From positions 1 to 50,309 of the forward strand of contig CAYVCX010000013.1 of NCBI GenBank assembly GCA_964450435.1: a stretch of DNA of 50,309 nt, in the 5' to 3' direction. The position numbers and the translations under genes are program-made. The DNA is from SKLM01 sp964450435 (GTDB taxonomy: Bacteria; Chloroflexota; Anaerolineae; B4-G1). Each line of letters starts with the position of its first letter. The first letter of the stretch is position 1. The notes below the pieces were generated by a model. That model saw only the letters and a list, made by a program, of their open reading frames with translations, was not told the origin of the DNA and did not search any database. Shown piece after piece: positions 8,514-18,277 of the stretch.

Positions 8514-8844
8514 CGGGTCCCCGAGGAAGCTGGAAGACGCCTGGGACAGGATGATTCGCGGGGCGCTGCGCGAGAGGGCAGCCTGCGCCGCGCCGCCGGC
8601 TGGGGTGTGGAAGCGGATCAACGCGCGTCTGAGTCGACGCACTGATCTGAGCCGAGCTGCCTGGTGGCGCCGCGTTCGACGGGCTGGCAGGGCTGTGGCA
8701 TTCGGGATCCTCGAGGTGGCCCTGAGCCCTGCGCCCCAGTTTGTCTATGTGTACGTTCCGCCACCGCGGAGCTTGTGGGAGGGCGGGTATGCGTGCACGT
8801 TCATACGCCGCGGTGGCTTGCCCGCGCTTCCTGGCCCCGTATAG
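8500..8844 (+). CDS. Small protein overlapping the sigma-factor gene, possible regulator
   Basis: 114 aa, ATG at 8500 inside the last codons of the sigma factor, so translation is coupled. The N-terminal half is charged and helical, with APPAGVWKRINARLSR, a segment like that found in the C-terminal part of some sigma-linked proteins. A weakly hydrophobic stretch (VAFGILEVALSPAPQFVYVYV) sits at ~67-88. The zinc-binding HxxxCxxC of many anti-sigma factors is missing. An anti-sigma role is inferred from position only; it may be a degenerate or non-canonical partner. Confidence 0.55.
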   Translation: MTSRDGSPRKLEDAWDRMIRGALRERAACAAPPAGVWKRINARLSRRTDLSRAAWWRRVRRAGRAVAFGILEVALSPAPQFVYVYVPPPRSLWEGGYACTFIRRGGLPALPGPV

Positions 8845-8861
8845 TGCGGAGTGCTGCCCGC

Positions 8862-8891
8862 TTGCGCATTGTACAGCGGCTGTGGTATCAT
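8862..8891 (+). promoter_or_regulatory. Putative sigma-70 promoter for the second importer
   Basis: TTGCGC (8862-8867) and TATCAT (8886-8891) are separated by 18 bases. Transcription would begin near 8898, about 60 bases before the ATG at 8960. Moderate match to consensus. Confidence 0.45.
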
Positions 8892-8959
8892 GGAGGGCAC
8901 CTGAGCAGTGGGGCGTTCTTCTGGCAGAAGCTTCGTGACCGTGGAATAAGGAGTATCGC

Positions 8960-9979
8960 ATGACCAATCATCAAGGCGGTCGGGACGGAAAGCTCCTTCT
9001 CGATCTCAGGAACCTCGTGACGCGCTTCTACACAGACGACGGGACCGTCCACGCGGTGAACGGTATCTCCTATACGCTGGGAGAGGGAGAGACGCTGGGT
9101 GTGGTGGGGGAGAGCGGGTGCGGGAAGACGGTGCACGCGCTGTCGCTTATGCGCCTGATTCCGAGCCCGCCGGGGAAGATCGAGGAGGGGGAGGTGATCT
9201 TCGGTGGGCGGGACCTGCTGAAGATCAGCAATCGGGAGATGCGCCACGTGCGGGGGGCGGAGATCGCGATGGTGTTCCAGGACCCGATGACCTCGTTGAA
9301 CCCGGTGCACACGATTGGGTTCCAGATCATGGAGGCGCTGAAGCTGCACCAGGGGATGGGGGACAAGGCAGCGCGGGGCCGGGCAGCGGAGCTGTTGGAG
9401 CTGGTGGGGATTCCGGACGCGAGGCAGAATCTGGATGACTACCCGCACCAGTTCTCGGGGGGCATGAGGCAGCGGGCGATGATCGCGATGGCGCTGTCGT
9501 GCAACCCGCAGCTGCTGATCGCGGACGAGCCGACGACGGCGCTGGACGTGACGATCCAGGCGCAGATCATCGACCTGGTGAAGCGGTTGCAGGAACGGCT
9601 GGGGATGGCTGTGATGTGGATCACGCACGATCTGGGGGTGGTGGCGGGGCTGGCGGAGACGGTGAACGTGATGTACGCGGGGTATATCGTGGAGCGGGGG
9701 CCGGTGAAGACGATCTACGGGCGGCCGCGGCATCCGTATACCATTGGGCTGCTGGGGTCGCTGCCGCGGCTGGACGAGGCGCCGGGGACGAAGCTGACGT
9801 CGGTGCCGGGGCTACCGCCGGACCTGCTGGAGCTGCCTCCGGGTTGTCCGTTTGCGGAGCGGTGCGTGTATGCGGAGGATCAGTGCGCGGAGGGGATGCC
9901 GCCGCTGGAGGAGACGGATGGAGAGGATCGCTCGGTGGCGTGCTGGCGGTGGGAGTTTGTGGCGGAGAGGACGACATGA
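8960..9979 (+). CDS. Peptide-type ABC transporter ATPase, OppD/DppD type
   Basis: 339 aa, ATG at 8960 with AAGGAG upstream. Walker A GESGCGKT near residue 50, signature FSGGMRQRAMIAMAL, Walker B LLIADEPTTALD and H-loop WITHDLGVVAG are intact; the C-terminal domain has GCPFAERCVYAEDQC and VACW, the possible [4Fe-4S] cysteines. Codon use is strikingly biased to G in third positions (GGG for Gly, CGG for Arg, CTG for Leu), much more than in the importer genes at 2794-4763 or the binding protein at 11178. Its stop overlaps the start of the next gene. It powers the permeases at 13114 and 14178, and possibly those at 17276 and 18274. Confidence 0.92.
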   Translation: MTNHQGGRDGKLLLDLRNLVTRFYTDDGTVHAVNGISYTLGEGETLGVVGESGCGKTVHALSLMRLIPSPPGKIEEGEVIFGGRDLLKISNREMRHVRGAEIAMVFQDPMTSLNPVHTIGFQIMEALKLHQGMGDKAARGRAAELLELVGIPDARQNLDDYPHQFSGGMRQRAMIAMALSCNPQLLIADEPTTALDVTIQAQIIDLVKRLQERLGMAVMWITHDLGVVAGLAETVNVMYAGYIVERGPVKTIYGRPRHPYTIGLLGSLPRLDEAPGTKLTSVPGLPPDLLELPPGCPFAERCVYAEDQCAEGMPPLEETDGEDRSVACWRWEFVAERTT

Positions 9980-10989
9980 TGATGGATGCTAAGAACGAGA
10001 CCCTGGTTGAGGTGCGCGAGCTGAAGAAGTACTTCCCGATCACGCGGGGGGTGTTCCAGCGGCACGTGGGGGACGTGAAGGCGGTGGACGGAGTGAGCTT
10101 CACCATCCGGCGGGGGGAGACGCTGGGGCTGGTAGGGGAGAGCGGGAGCGGGAAGACGACGGTAGGGCGGACGATGCTGAGGCTGTACGAGCCGACGGCG
10201 GGGGAGATCATCTTCGAGGACCGGGACCTGGCGAAGCTGTCGAGCGGGGAGCTGCGGAGCACGCGGCAGCGGATGCAGATCATATTCCAGGACCCCTACG
10301 CTTCGTTGAACCCGCGGATGACGGTGGGAGGGATCGTGGGGGAGCCGTTGGAGGTGCACCGGGTGGCGCGGGGGAAGGAGAAGCGCGAGCGGGTGCAGGA
10401 GCTACTGCGGTTGGTGGGGCTGAACCCGTATTTCGTGAACCGGTATCCGCACGAGTTCTCAGGGGGGCAGCGGCAGCGGATAGGGATAGCGCGGGCCCTG
10501 GCGCTGAATCCGGACCTGATCGTGTGCGATGAGCCGATCTCGTCGCTGGACGTGTCGATTCAGGCGCAGGTGGTGAACCTGCTGGAGGAGCTACAGGACC
10601 GGATGGGGTTGACGTATCTGTTCATCGCGCACGACCTGAGCATGGTGCGGCACATCAGCGACCGGGTGGCGGTGATGTACCTGGGGAAGATCATGGAGCT
10701 GACGGGGCGGGACGAGCTGTACGTGAACCCGCTGAACCCGTACACACAGGCGTTGATGTCGGCGGTGCCGGTGCCGGACCCGGTGGTGGAGGAGAGCAGG
10801 CGGCGGATCATCCTGGAGGGGGACATTCCGAGCCCGTCGACGCCGCCGGAGGGGTGCAACTTCAGCACGCGCTGTCCGTTGGCACGGGACGTATGCTTTG
10901 GGAGCCATCCGGAGCTGATTGAGGTGGAGCCGGATCATTTCTGCGCCTGCCACGTGGTGGAGCGGGAGGGAAAGGCCGAGATCGGTTAG
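9976..10989 (+). CDS. Peptide-type ABC transporter ATPase, OppF/DppF type
   Basis: 337 aa if started at ATG 9976, which overlaps the preceding TGA as ATGA; three in-frame ATGs occur in a row (9976, 9979, 9982). Walker A GESGSGKTTVGR, signature FSGGQRQRIGIARAL, Walker B IVCDEPISSLDVSIQ and H-loop FIAHDLSMVRHI are clear, and the C-terminal CNFSTRCPLARDVC plus CACH supplies the cysteine set. It shares the G-rich third-position codon use of its partner. The same frame is open far upstream (to 9499) across the previous gene, but that is a by-product of base composition. Confidence 0.92.
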   Translation: MMMDAKNETLVEVRELKKYFPITRGVFQRHVGDVKAVDGVSFTIRRGETLGLVGESGSGKTTVGRTMLRLYEPTAGEIIFEDRDLAKLSSGELRSTRQRMQIIFQDPYASLNPRMTVGGIVGEPLEVHRVARGKEKRERVQELLRLVGLNPYFVNRYPHEFSGGQRQRIGIARALALNPDLIVCDEPISSLDVSIQAQVVNLLEELQDRMGLTYLFIAHDLSMVRHISDRVAVMYLGKIMELTGRDELYVNPLNPYTQALMSAVPVPDPVVEESRRRIILEGDIPSPSTPPEGCNFSTRCPLARDVCFGSHPELIEVEPDHFCACHVVEREGKAEIG

Positions 10990-11177
10990 CGGGACTGGCT
11001 CCAGGGAGACTGGTTTCCAGGAGACTCGGTAGCAGTCGGGTCGTTTCTTGCAGCGCTAAGGTGAGGTGGTATGCCTGAAAGGAGGTGGTAAGCGGGACGA
11101 GATGAATAGAGAGAGAATCGTGATTGAGAACTGGACAGCAGCCCGTTACGGCAAGACTCACGTAAGAGGAGGAGAAC

Positions 11178-12935
11178 ATGTTTAACAAGAAGTGGTCGGT
11201 CGCATTGGCAGTCGTGGTGGTCGGGAGCCTGATACTGTCTGCCTGTGCGGAGCCGGAAGTGATCGAGAGGGTCGAGGAGGTCGTGGTCACCGAGATCGTG
11301 GAGAAAGAGGGCGAGACGATTGTGGAAGAGGTCGTGGTCACCGCCACGCCGGAGCCACCCACGCCCGCCCCGGAGCCCACGCAGTTGGAAGGCCTATGGT
11401 ATCCGATCATTTCGGAGCCGCCGACGCTGGATATGCAGCTGGCGACGGACACCACGTCGCACCTGATCATCCATCAGTGTATCGATGGATTGTTCGAGTA
11501 CCGGGGCGATGGCTCCATCGAGCCCCGCGGGGCCACGGGCTATGAGATTTCTGAGGATGGGCTGGTGTATACCATCAGCCTGCGTGAGGACGGCATGTGG
11601 TCCGACGGTGTGGCCCTGACGGCCCAGCACTACTACGACGGGATCATGCGCTTGCTCGACCCCGAGACGGCCGCCGAGTACGCCTGGCTGATGTACGATA
11701 TCGAGGGCGCAGAGGCGTTCAACACGGGCGAGACGGACGATCCGGAGGCGGTGGGGGTGAAGGTCATAGACGACTACACCCTGGAGATCACCCTCGCGCG
11801 GCCGACGTCGTACTTCGAGACGGTCCTGCCTTTCTCGACGTTCTACCCGGTGCGTCTGGACCTCATCGAGGAGTACGGGGATCAGTGGACAGAGGCGGGA
11901 AACTACGTCAGCACCGGTCCGTATCTGCTGGAGGCGTGGGAGCACGAGGCTGAGGTGGTGCTGGTGAAGAACCCTGACTACTGGGATGCTGACAACGTTG
12001 CAATCGAGAAGATCACGCTGCCCATCATCCAGGAGGATGCCACCATACTGGCTCTCTATGAGAATGGCGAGCTACACGTAGGCGCCCTCCCGTCTGAGGA
12101 CATTCCCCGGATCCTGGAGGATCCCGTCCTCAGCGAGGAGCTCCGCGTCCTGCCGCGTCCTGGCGTCTACTACGTGGGCCTCAACACACTGCGGGAGCCG
12201 ACGGACAATGTGCTGTTCCGCAAGGCTCTGGCCTCGGCGATTGACCGGAAGGCGATCATCGAGAACGTGGTGCAGCGGCCCTGGCTGACGCCTCTGTCGT
12301 GCACCACGCCGCCAAGGATTCTGGGCTATCAGGAATGGGGTACGTGCGGCTACACCTTCGACCCCGAGCAGGCCATGGCCTACCTGGAGGAGTACATGGC
12401 GGAGGCTGGCTATGATTCGGTCGATGAAATCCCCATCGTCCGGTTCTGGTTTAACCGGGCCGATTACAACGAGGACGTCATCGAGGCCGCGGCCGCCATG
12501 TGGGAGGAGCACCTCGGGATCACGGTGGAGCTGCGGACGAACGAGTGGGCCGTGTACCTGGACTTCCTGGATGCGTGCAACAACTCCAAGGAGGAACTGG
12601 CGGCCTGCGAGTTCAACGCCTACCGCATGGGCTGGGTGATGGACTACGGCGATCCGCAGAACCAGCTTCAGGTTGTCTTCGCGCCTGGCTCGACCTTCCA
12701 GTACACCGGTTGGGAGAGCGAGCGCTTCGAGGAGCTGATGGATCTAGCGGGCGGCGAGTTCGACACCGACACCCGTGAGGAATACTACATGGAGGCCGAC
12801 ACGATCCTCTGTGAGGAGGAAGTGGCGATCATTCCCATCCACGGTTACGAGATTAATGCGCTAGTCAAGACTGGCGTGACGTTCGAGTACCCGCCCTTCG
12901 GCTCGCCCCCGCTGTACCACTGGGAGCTGCCGTAG
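11178..12935 (+). CDS. Peptide-type ABC transporter substrate-binding lipoprotein
   Basis: 585 aa, ATG at 11178 with AGAGGAGGAG upstream. A lipoprotein signal ends in the lipobox LSAC (residues 20-23), so the mature protein is anchored by a lipid on Cys23. Next comes an acidic VEEVVVTEIVEK-type linker and a Pro/Thr segment, then an SBP_bac_5 domain starting with the usual EPPTLDMQLATDTTS and including SDGVALTAQHYYDG and FRKALASAIDRKAI. It binds the ligand outside the cell for the permeases at 13114 and 14178. The 188-bp gap before it (10990-11177) shows no gene. Ligand unknown; peptides are only the family default. Confidence 0.92.
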   Translation: MFNKKWSVALAVVVVGSLILSACAEPEVIERVEEVVVTEIVEKEGETIVEEVVVTATPEPPTPAPEPTQLEGLWYPIISEPPTLDMQLATDTTSHLIIHQCIDGLFEYRGDGSIEPRGATGYEISEDGLVYTISLREDGMWSDGVALTAQHYYDGIMRLLDPETAAEYAWLMYDIEGAEAFNTGETDDPEAVGVKVIDDYTLEITLARPTSYFETVLPFSTFYPVRLDLIEEYGDQWTEAGNYVSTGPYLLEAWEHEAEVVLVKNPDYWDADNVAIEKITLPIIQEDATILALYENGELHVGALPSEDIPRILEDPVLSEELRVLPRPGVYYVGLNTLREPTDNVLFRKALASAIDRKAIIENVVQRPWLTPLSCTTPPRILGYQEWGTCGYTFDPEQAMAYLEEYMAEAGYDSVDEIPIVRFWFNRADYNEDVIEAAAAMWEEHLGITVELRTNEWAVYLDFLDACNNSKEELAACEFNAYRMGWVMDYGDPQNQLQVVFAPGSTFQYTGWESERFEELMDLAGGEFDTDTREEYYMEADTILCEEEVAIIPIHGYEINALVKTGVTFEYPPFGSPPLYHWELP

Positions 12936-12952
12936 GCTATACGTTCTGAGCT

Positions 12953-12979
12953 ATGCGGCTCCCGTTCAGGGAGCCGCAT
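12953..12979 (+). terminator. Intercistronic hairpin after the second binding-protein gene
   Basis: ATGCGGCTCCC (12953-12963) and GGGAGCCGCAT (12969-12979) make a perfect 11-bp stem with loop GTTCA, 18 bases after the stop. There is no T-run. Like the hairpin at 362, it separates a binding-protein gene from its permease genes and probably raises binding-protein mRNA relative to downstream message. Confidence 0.6.
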
Positions 12980-13113
12980 GGCTCTCCGCACCTAGCACTT
13001 ATCGCGACATCTTACACTGGTCCTATATCGAATGCCTGGTTGGTTCAGCCTCTGTGTGTCCGTAAGGGGAGGCGTGCGGGGCAGGGAGTAGCGAAGATTG
13101 AAGAGGAAGTGAT

Positions 13114-14127
<1,014 letters not shown>

Positions 14128-14177
14128 AATGCGGCTGGTTCTGGTATTGAGCTGGGTGCGCTTGGGGGAGACATACT

Positions 14178-15182
14178 ATGGCTGAAAGGGCTGCAGCAAG
14201 GGAACGCGTGGAAGATCGCGCGGTCACCGCGAGCGTTGACTTGAAGCGTCCACCAGAGAGTCTCTGGCGGGATGCCTGGCGCCGCCTGAAGCACAACCGG
14301 GCGGCCGTGGCTGGCGGCATCATCATCATCATCGTCCTGGTGGCTGCCATCTTTGCCGATGATGGGATCGTGGCATGGGCGATGGAGAGGGATGCCCAAC
14401 CGCTGCTCGCCCCGTATGGCTTCAAGGAGACCGACTTTGCAAACACCAGGTCCGCGCCCAGCTTCCAGCGGACACAGACCGGGAGATTCCCGCACCTGAT
14501 GGGAACGGACAAGTACGGGCGGGACGTCTTCAGCCGGATCGTATATGGCAGCCGGGTGTCCATTGCCATCGGAGTACTGGGGTCCCTTGTCATCCTGTTG
14601 TTCGGGTTGGTCTATGGGTCCATATCCGGATATCTGGGCGGGCGGGTGGATACGTTGATGATGCGCTTCGTGGATCTCATGTATGCGTTTCCGACGCTTC
14701 TCTTCATCATCTTGCTGATGGTCATCCTGGGTTCGACATCCGGCCTTCCAGCGGTTCGTAACCTGGTGGGGGCTATTGGACTCGTCAGCTGGATGGGAAC
14801 GGCGCGTCTCGTACGCGGTCAGTATCTGTCGCTGAAGGAGAAGGAGTTCGTGTTGGCAGCGCGCATGGTCGGCGCCGGAGACTTCACCATCATAGCGCGA
14901 CACCTATTGCCCAACGCTCTGGGTCCTATCATCGTGTCGCTGACGCTGGGTATTCCCCAGCTGATTATGTTCGAGGCTACGTTGAGCTTTATCGGTTTGG
15001 GCGTGCCTCCCCCCTTCCCGAGCTGGGGACAGATGCTCAGTGAAGGTTGGCGCGCCATGAGGTCGGATCCGCATTTGATCGTCTTCCCGGCTTTGACGCT
15101 CTCATTGGTGATGTTAGCGTTTAACTTCCTGGGCGACGGGCTGCGGGATGCCCTGGATCCGCAGATGCGGGGCACTATGTAG
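14178..15182 (+). CDS. ABC transporter permease, DppC/OppC type
   Basis: 334 aa, ATG at 14178. N-terminal cytoplasmic tail, first helix (~48-68, containing a run of isoleucines), a periplasmic loop with HLMGTDKYGRDVFSRIVYGS, further helices, the coupling loop KEKEFVLAARMVGAGDFTII and the closing LDPQMRGTM. It completes the second importer: two ATPases, binding protein, two permeases, with the ATPases unusually placed first. Confidence 0.92.
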   Translation: MAERAAARERVEDRAVTASVDLKRPPESLWRDAWRRLKHNRAAVAGGIIIIIVLVAAIFADDGIVAWAMERDAQPLLAPYGFKETDFANTRSAPSFQRTQTGRFPHLMGTDKYGRDVFSRIVYGSRVSIAIGVLGSLVILLFGLVYGSISGYLGGRVDTLMMRFVDLMYAFPTLLFIILLMVILGSTSGLPAVRNLVGAIGLVSWMGTARLVRGQYLSLKEKEFVLAARMVGAGDFTIIARHLLPNALGPIIVSLTLGIPQLIMFEATLSFIGLGVPPPFPSWGQMLSEGWRAMRSDPHLIVFPALTLSLVMLAFNFLGDGLRDALDPQMRGTM

Positions 15183-15217
15183 ACGGTCTGAACTGACCGG
15201 TGGTAGGGGGTATGTGC

Positions 15218-15244
15218 CAGGCGGAGAACTCAGTTCTCCGCCTG
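15218..15244 (+). terminator. Long perfect inverted repeat after the second importer
   Basis: CAGGCGGAGAACT (15218-15230), one central C, then AGTTCTCCGCCTG (15232-15244): a 13-bp palindromic hairpin 36 bases after the permease stop. No T-run, so either a factor-dependent terminator, an mRNA stabiliser or a binding site for a dimeric protein. Confidence 0.5.
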
Positions 15245-15265
15245 TGCTGTCTATAGGCGTGAGGA

Positions 15266-17080
15266 GTGCAGGGAGTGCGCGAGATAGTGCGAGTCAGCAA
15301 GTTGGGTGCACGCTCAGCGGTGATGGTGGTGGTTCTCCTGGCGGCGCTGGGGCTCGCGGCCCCTGGTTGCGGGCTGAGCGCTGATCACACGCAGCGCGCA
15401 TCGGACCAGTGGAGCAACGGGAAACTGATAGGCACAGCCATCCTGAACAACCCCGTGGCGTTGGAGCTGGGCGAGGACGGAAGTGTCTTCCTGGTCTGGG
15501 TAGGGCCTGAACACGCCCTCACCTTTGTCCGCTTGAACGAGAGCGCCGAGACCGTTGTGCAGAGGACGTTGGCGCTGCGCAGCGAACTGGCACAGAAGCC
15601 GCAGCTCGCCATGGACGGCGAGGGGCGGCTGCATCTCATATGGCTGGACAAGTGGGAGCAGAATACGCAGGTGTTCTACGCTCATCTGTCCGCGGATGGT
15701 GAGGTGATCCAGGAGGCGGTCGCGCTTACACCGGCAGAACGGCGAGCGACCCATGCCGCGATAGTGCTCGATCCGATGGCGCGCACGATTGAGATCTTCT
15801 GGTCCGATAGCTCCCCCAGCCGCCCCGGATGTTACCACACTGCGCTGGATTGGTCGGGGAAAGTGATCCGCCCCCCGGAGCTGCTGATTGCCGATGGGCT
15901 TTTTCCGGTGGCTCAGGTGGACGAGCTGGGCTACATTCATCTGGCCTGGAGAGTAGATGCGGGGGACACGCCTCAGTTTCGGTACGCTGTCTATGATCCC
16001 GAGCGCCGGGCACTGGGTCCGGACGTCGCGGCGGGGCGACCTTCTATGCAGATGGGCATGCTAGGCGGACCGACGGCGGGCGCCCGGTTTGACGGGCCGT
16101 GGCTGGGACTGGACGGGAGTTCGGTCTATGTGGCCTGGGTGCTGCAGATGCGCGAGAGGGAGACGCGCGACTTGACCTTCTACGTGGCCTTTCCGGCGCC
16201 GGAGCTGCCTCGGCGGGGGGCAGCGGATGTGTTCGGCTACACGGCTCCGCAGGTTACGGAGAAGGCAGTCCGCGTGGAAGCCGGCGACCCGGCTATGACG
16301 GGGCATCCCCAGTTCCTGAACGGCCAGCCGGCGCAGCAGGTATTGGCCTGCTTCACCCAGGTCTCCGGTCCTGGCAACGGCGAGATGCTTCAGATCGCGG
16401 CGGTTGAGCCGTTGCCAAGCCAGATTGGGGGCCAGCAGATCGTCAATCGGAGCCGTGGGGCGTCGCTGCGGCCTAATCCAGCCGTCGACTCGCAGGGTCA
16501 GCGACATCTGGCCTGGATTGATACAGCCGGCTTCGGGAGCTACAACGTTGTCTACGCCAGCACCTCACCCCAGGCGAAGGAGACGCTCAACCGCATCACT
16601 GCGTACGACGTCGTGAACAGGGTTCTCCATACGGTCATGTCTGTGATCACATCTCTGTTCTTCATCCCGTTGGCCCTGACCTGGATGCTGGTGCCGGTCG
16701 TGTGGCTCGTGGCCTTTACTTCGGCGACTCATACAGTTGAGGTTTCAGATCCCCAAGGCATCGTTGGGCTTGGAGTAGCCGTGCTCCTGCAGCTGGCCGT
16801 CAAACTTGTTCTCTTTGGCGATCTGCTGTCCCGCTTTCCGTCCACGTCTCTGGTGGCGCCTGCGCTCAACCTGCTTATAGGCCGATGGCTCTTTCCGGCT
16901 CTCTTGGCCGCTGTGTCTGGAGGGTTGGTCTGGGTCTGGTTGAGGCGTTCTGGGGGTCGATCTGTCTTTGCTGCCTACTTTATGTATGCGGCCATTGACT
17001 CGTTCCTGACGCTGGTCGTCTACGTCGCGCTCCCCATCGGACAAATGACTGCCGTGCTGCTTGCCCCGGGCCTTTGCTGA
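15266..17080 (+). CDS. Unknown surface protein: repeat (propeller-like) domain plus four membrane helices
   Basis: 604 aa, not recognised as a named family. A signal or anchor helix (~17-33, ending LAAPGC, a poor lipobox) leads into ~400 residues with at least six repeats of the form xHLxWxD: VFLVWVGPE, LHLIWLDK, IEIFWSDSS, IHLAWRVDA, VYVAWVLQM and RHLAWIDTA. Spacing of 40-90 residues resembles blades of a beta-propeller or sialidase-like (BNR) fold. The last ~155 residues hold four membrane helices. GTG at 15266 lies directly after GAGGA; GTG 15275 is an alternative. It precedes two permease genes and may be a surface partner of them. Confidence 0.65.
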   Translation: MQGVREIVRVSKLGARSAVMVVVLLAALGLAAPGCGLSADHTQRASDQWSNGKLIGTAILNNPVALELGEDGSVFLVWVGPEHALTFVRLNESAETVVQRTLALRSELAQKPQLAMDGEGRLHLIWLDKWEQNTQVFYAHLSADGEVIQEAVALTPAERRATHAAIVLDPMARTIEIFWSDSSPSRPGCYHTALDWSGKVIRPPELLIADGLFPVAQVDELGYIHLAWRVDAGDTPQFRYAVYDPERRALGPDVAAGRPSMQMGMLGGPTAGARFDGPWLGLDGSSVYVAWVLQMRERETRDLTFYVAFPAPELPRRGAADVFGYTAPQVTEKAVRVEAGDPAMTGHPQFLNGQPAQQVLACFTQVSGPGNGEMLQIAAVEPLPSQIGGQQIVNRSRGASLRPNPAVDSQGQRHLAWIDTAGFGSYNVVYASTSPQAKETLNRITAYDVVNRVLHTVMSVITSLFFIPLALTWMLVPVVWLVAFTSATHTVEVSDPQGIVGLGVAVLLQLAVKLVLFGDLLSRFPSTSLVAPALNLLIGRWLFPALLAAVSGGLVWVWLRRSGGRSVFAAYFMYAAIDSFLTLVVYVALPIGQMTAVLLAPGLC

Positions 17081-17275
17081 ATGGCTCGCTCGGGGCAATC
17101 CCAGGTTTGCGAAGGCCATTGTTTGGTCTGCTGCTTGCCTGGTAGTCTGCTTGACCGGGGACGCAGGCTGGATCCGAAGCGCCACCTTCTGGAACGTCCG
17201 GTCGGGGCCAGCCACGTGCACTCCGGTACGCAGTGAGCGACATCTGCTCCAAGAGACGGCCAGGAGGTCCTTGGG

Positions 17276-18277
17276 ATGATTGAACCCGGGAAGCGAGAGG
17301 CAGGCAGACCCAGGGCTGTTTCTCGGGTTGAAGAGCTCCTGTCGGGTGGGACCGGGGGCCTGCTCCTTCGGCTGATGTCGCGGGTCATCTCGACTGGCCT
17401 CACCGTGATCGCTTTGGTCCTCTTTCTGTCCCTCCTTGCAGAGCTCGGAAGGGAGGGCGGCCTACAGAAGCTGCCCTCGGTGGCCCCGGGTGCTGCGGCG
17501 TTCACCGCCGACTATCTGAGAGATCTGCTGCACGGCGACATGGGAGTCGTGGCCTCAAGTCGTCTCTCCCTGACAAACGTTTCTGTCCTTGCGGAGTTGC
17601 AGCGCGCTCTCCCTGTCTCCCTGGGCCTGCTGGCGTCGGCTCTTTCGGTGGCGGCCTTGGTTGGCATCGTCCTGGGCAGTGGCGCCGCCGTCTTGCGGAT
17701 GACTCATCTCTCTCGGGTGCTGCTCTTCGTCTCGCTGCTTGGCATTTCGACCCCCAGTTTCTTCACCGCGATGTTGCTCATTTGGCTCGGCCTCTGGCTG
17801 TACCAGACTACCGGCACGCACGTCTTTCCCATCGCCGGATTTGGGTGGGACGCTCACCTGATGCTGCCAGCACTGGTGCTGGGGGCCTACCCGGCCGCCA
17901 CCGTGGCGCGCCTGAGTTACAACACGCTGGCGGAGGTTCTTGAAGCGGACTACATCCGCACCGCGAAGGCCAAGGGATTGGGGCCGCGGGTGGTCTTCCT
18001 GCGGCACGTGCTGCGCAACGCAGGCGTTCCTGTGCTCACGACCATTGCCGTCTCGCTACGTTTCAGCCTGGCGATCCTGCCCATCGTTGAGTACATCTTC
18101 AACTGGCCGGGGGTCGGGCGAATCCTATTGACAGCCGTCCAGGTCCAGGATACGACGACAGTGGTGGGTATGACCCTGCCCCTCGTACTACTTTTCGTCC
18201 TGGTCAACTCGATCCTGGAGCTCTGCTATCCCCTGATAGACCCTCGAATGGAAGACTCGGAGGCCGGCGTCGTATGA
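17276..18277 (+). CDS. ABC transporter permease, divergent DppB type
   Basis: 333 aa, ATG at 17276, preceded by a 195-bp gap with no clear gene. The long first helix, the TADYLRDLLHGDMGVV segment, the coupling loop EADYIRTAKAKGLGPRVVFL followed by RHVLRNAGVPV, and the ending YPLIDPRMED place it in the DppB group, but the N-terminal tail and periplasmic segment are unlike those of the other three DppB genes here. Its stop overlaps the ATG of the fusion gene at 18274 (ATGA), so the two proteins should be made together. Confidence 0.85.
   Translation: MIEPGKREAGRPRAVSRVEELLSGGTGGLLLRLMSRVISTGLTVIALVLFLSLLAELGREGGLQKLPSVAPGAAAFTADYLRDLLHGDMGVVASSRLSLTNVSVLAELQRALPVSLGLLASALSVAALVGIVLGSGAAVLRMTHLSRVLLFVSLLGISTPSFFTAMLLIWLGLWLYQTTGTHVFPIAGFGWDAHLMLPALVLGAYPAATVARLSYNTLAEVLEADYIRTAKAKGLGPRVVFLRHVLRNAGVPVLTTIAVSLRFSLAILPIVEYIFNWPGVGRILLTAVQVQDTTTVVGMTLPLVLLFVLVNSILELCYPLIDPRMEDSEAGVV

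Noticed and set aside
9499..9975. Long open frame ahead of the second OppF-type gene, 159 codons in the wrong frame of the OppD gene
   Set aside because: Low-complexity Gly/Ala/Asp product produced by G-ending codons of the real gene; the ATGA overlap at 9976 is the proper start.
11070..11090. Short frame MPERRW before the second binding-protein gene
   Set aside because: Six codons, no terminator or pairing segments; the AGGAGG inside it is chance.
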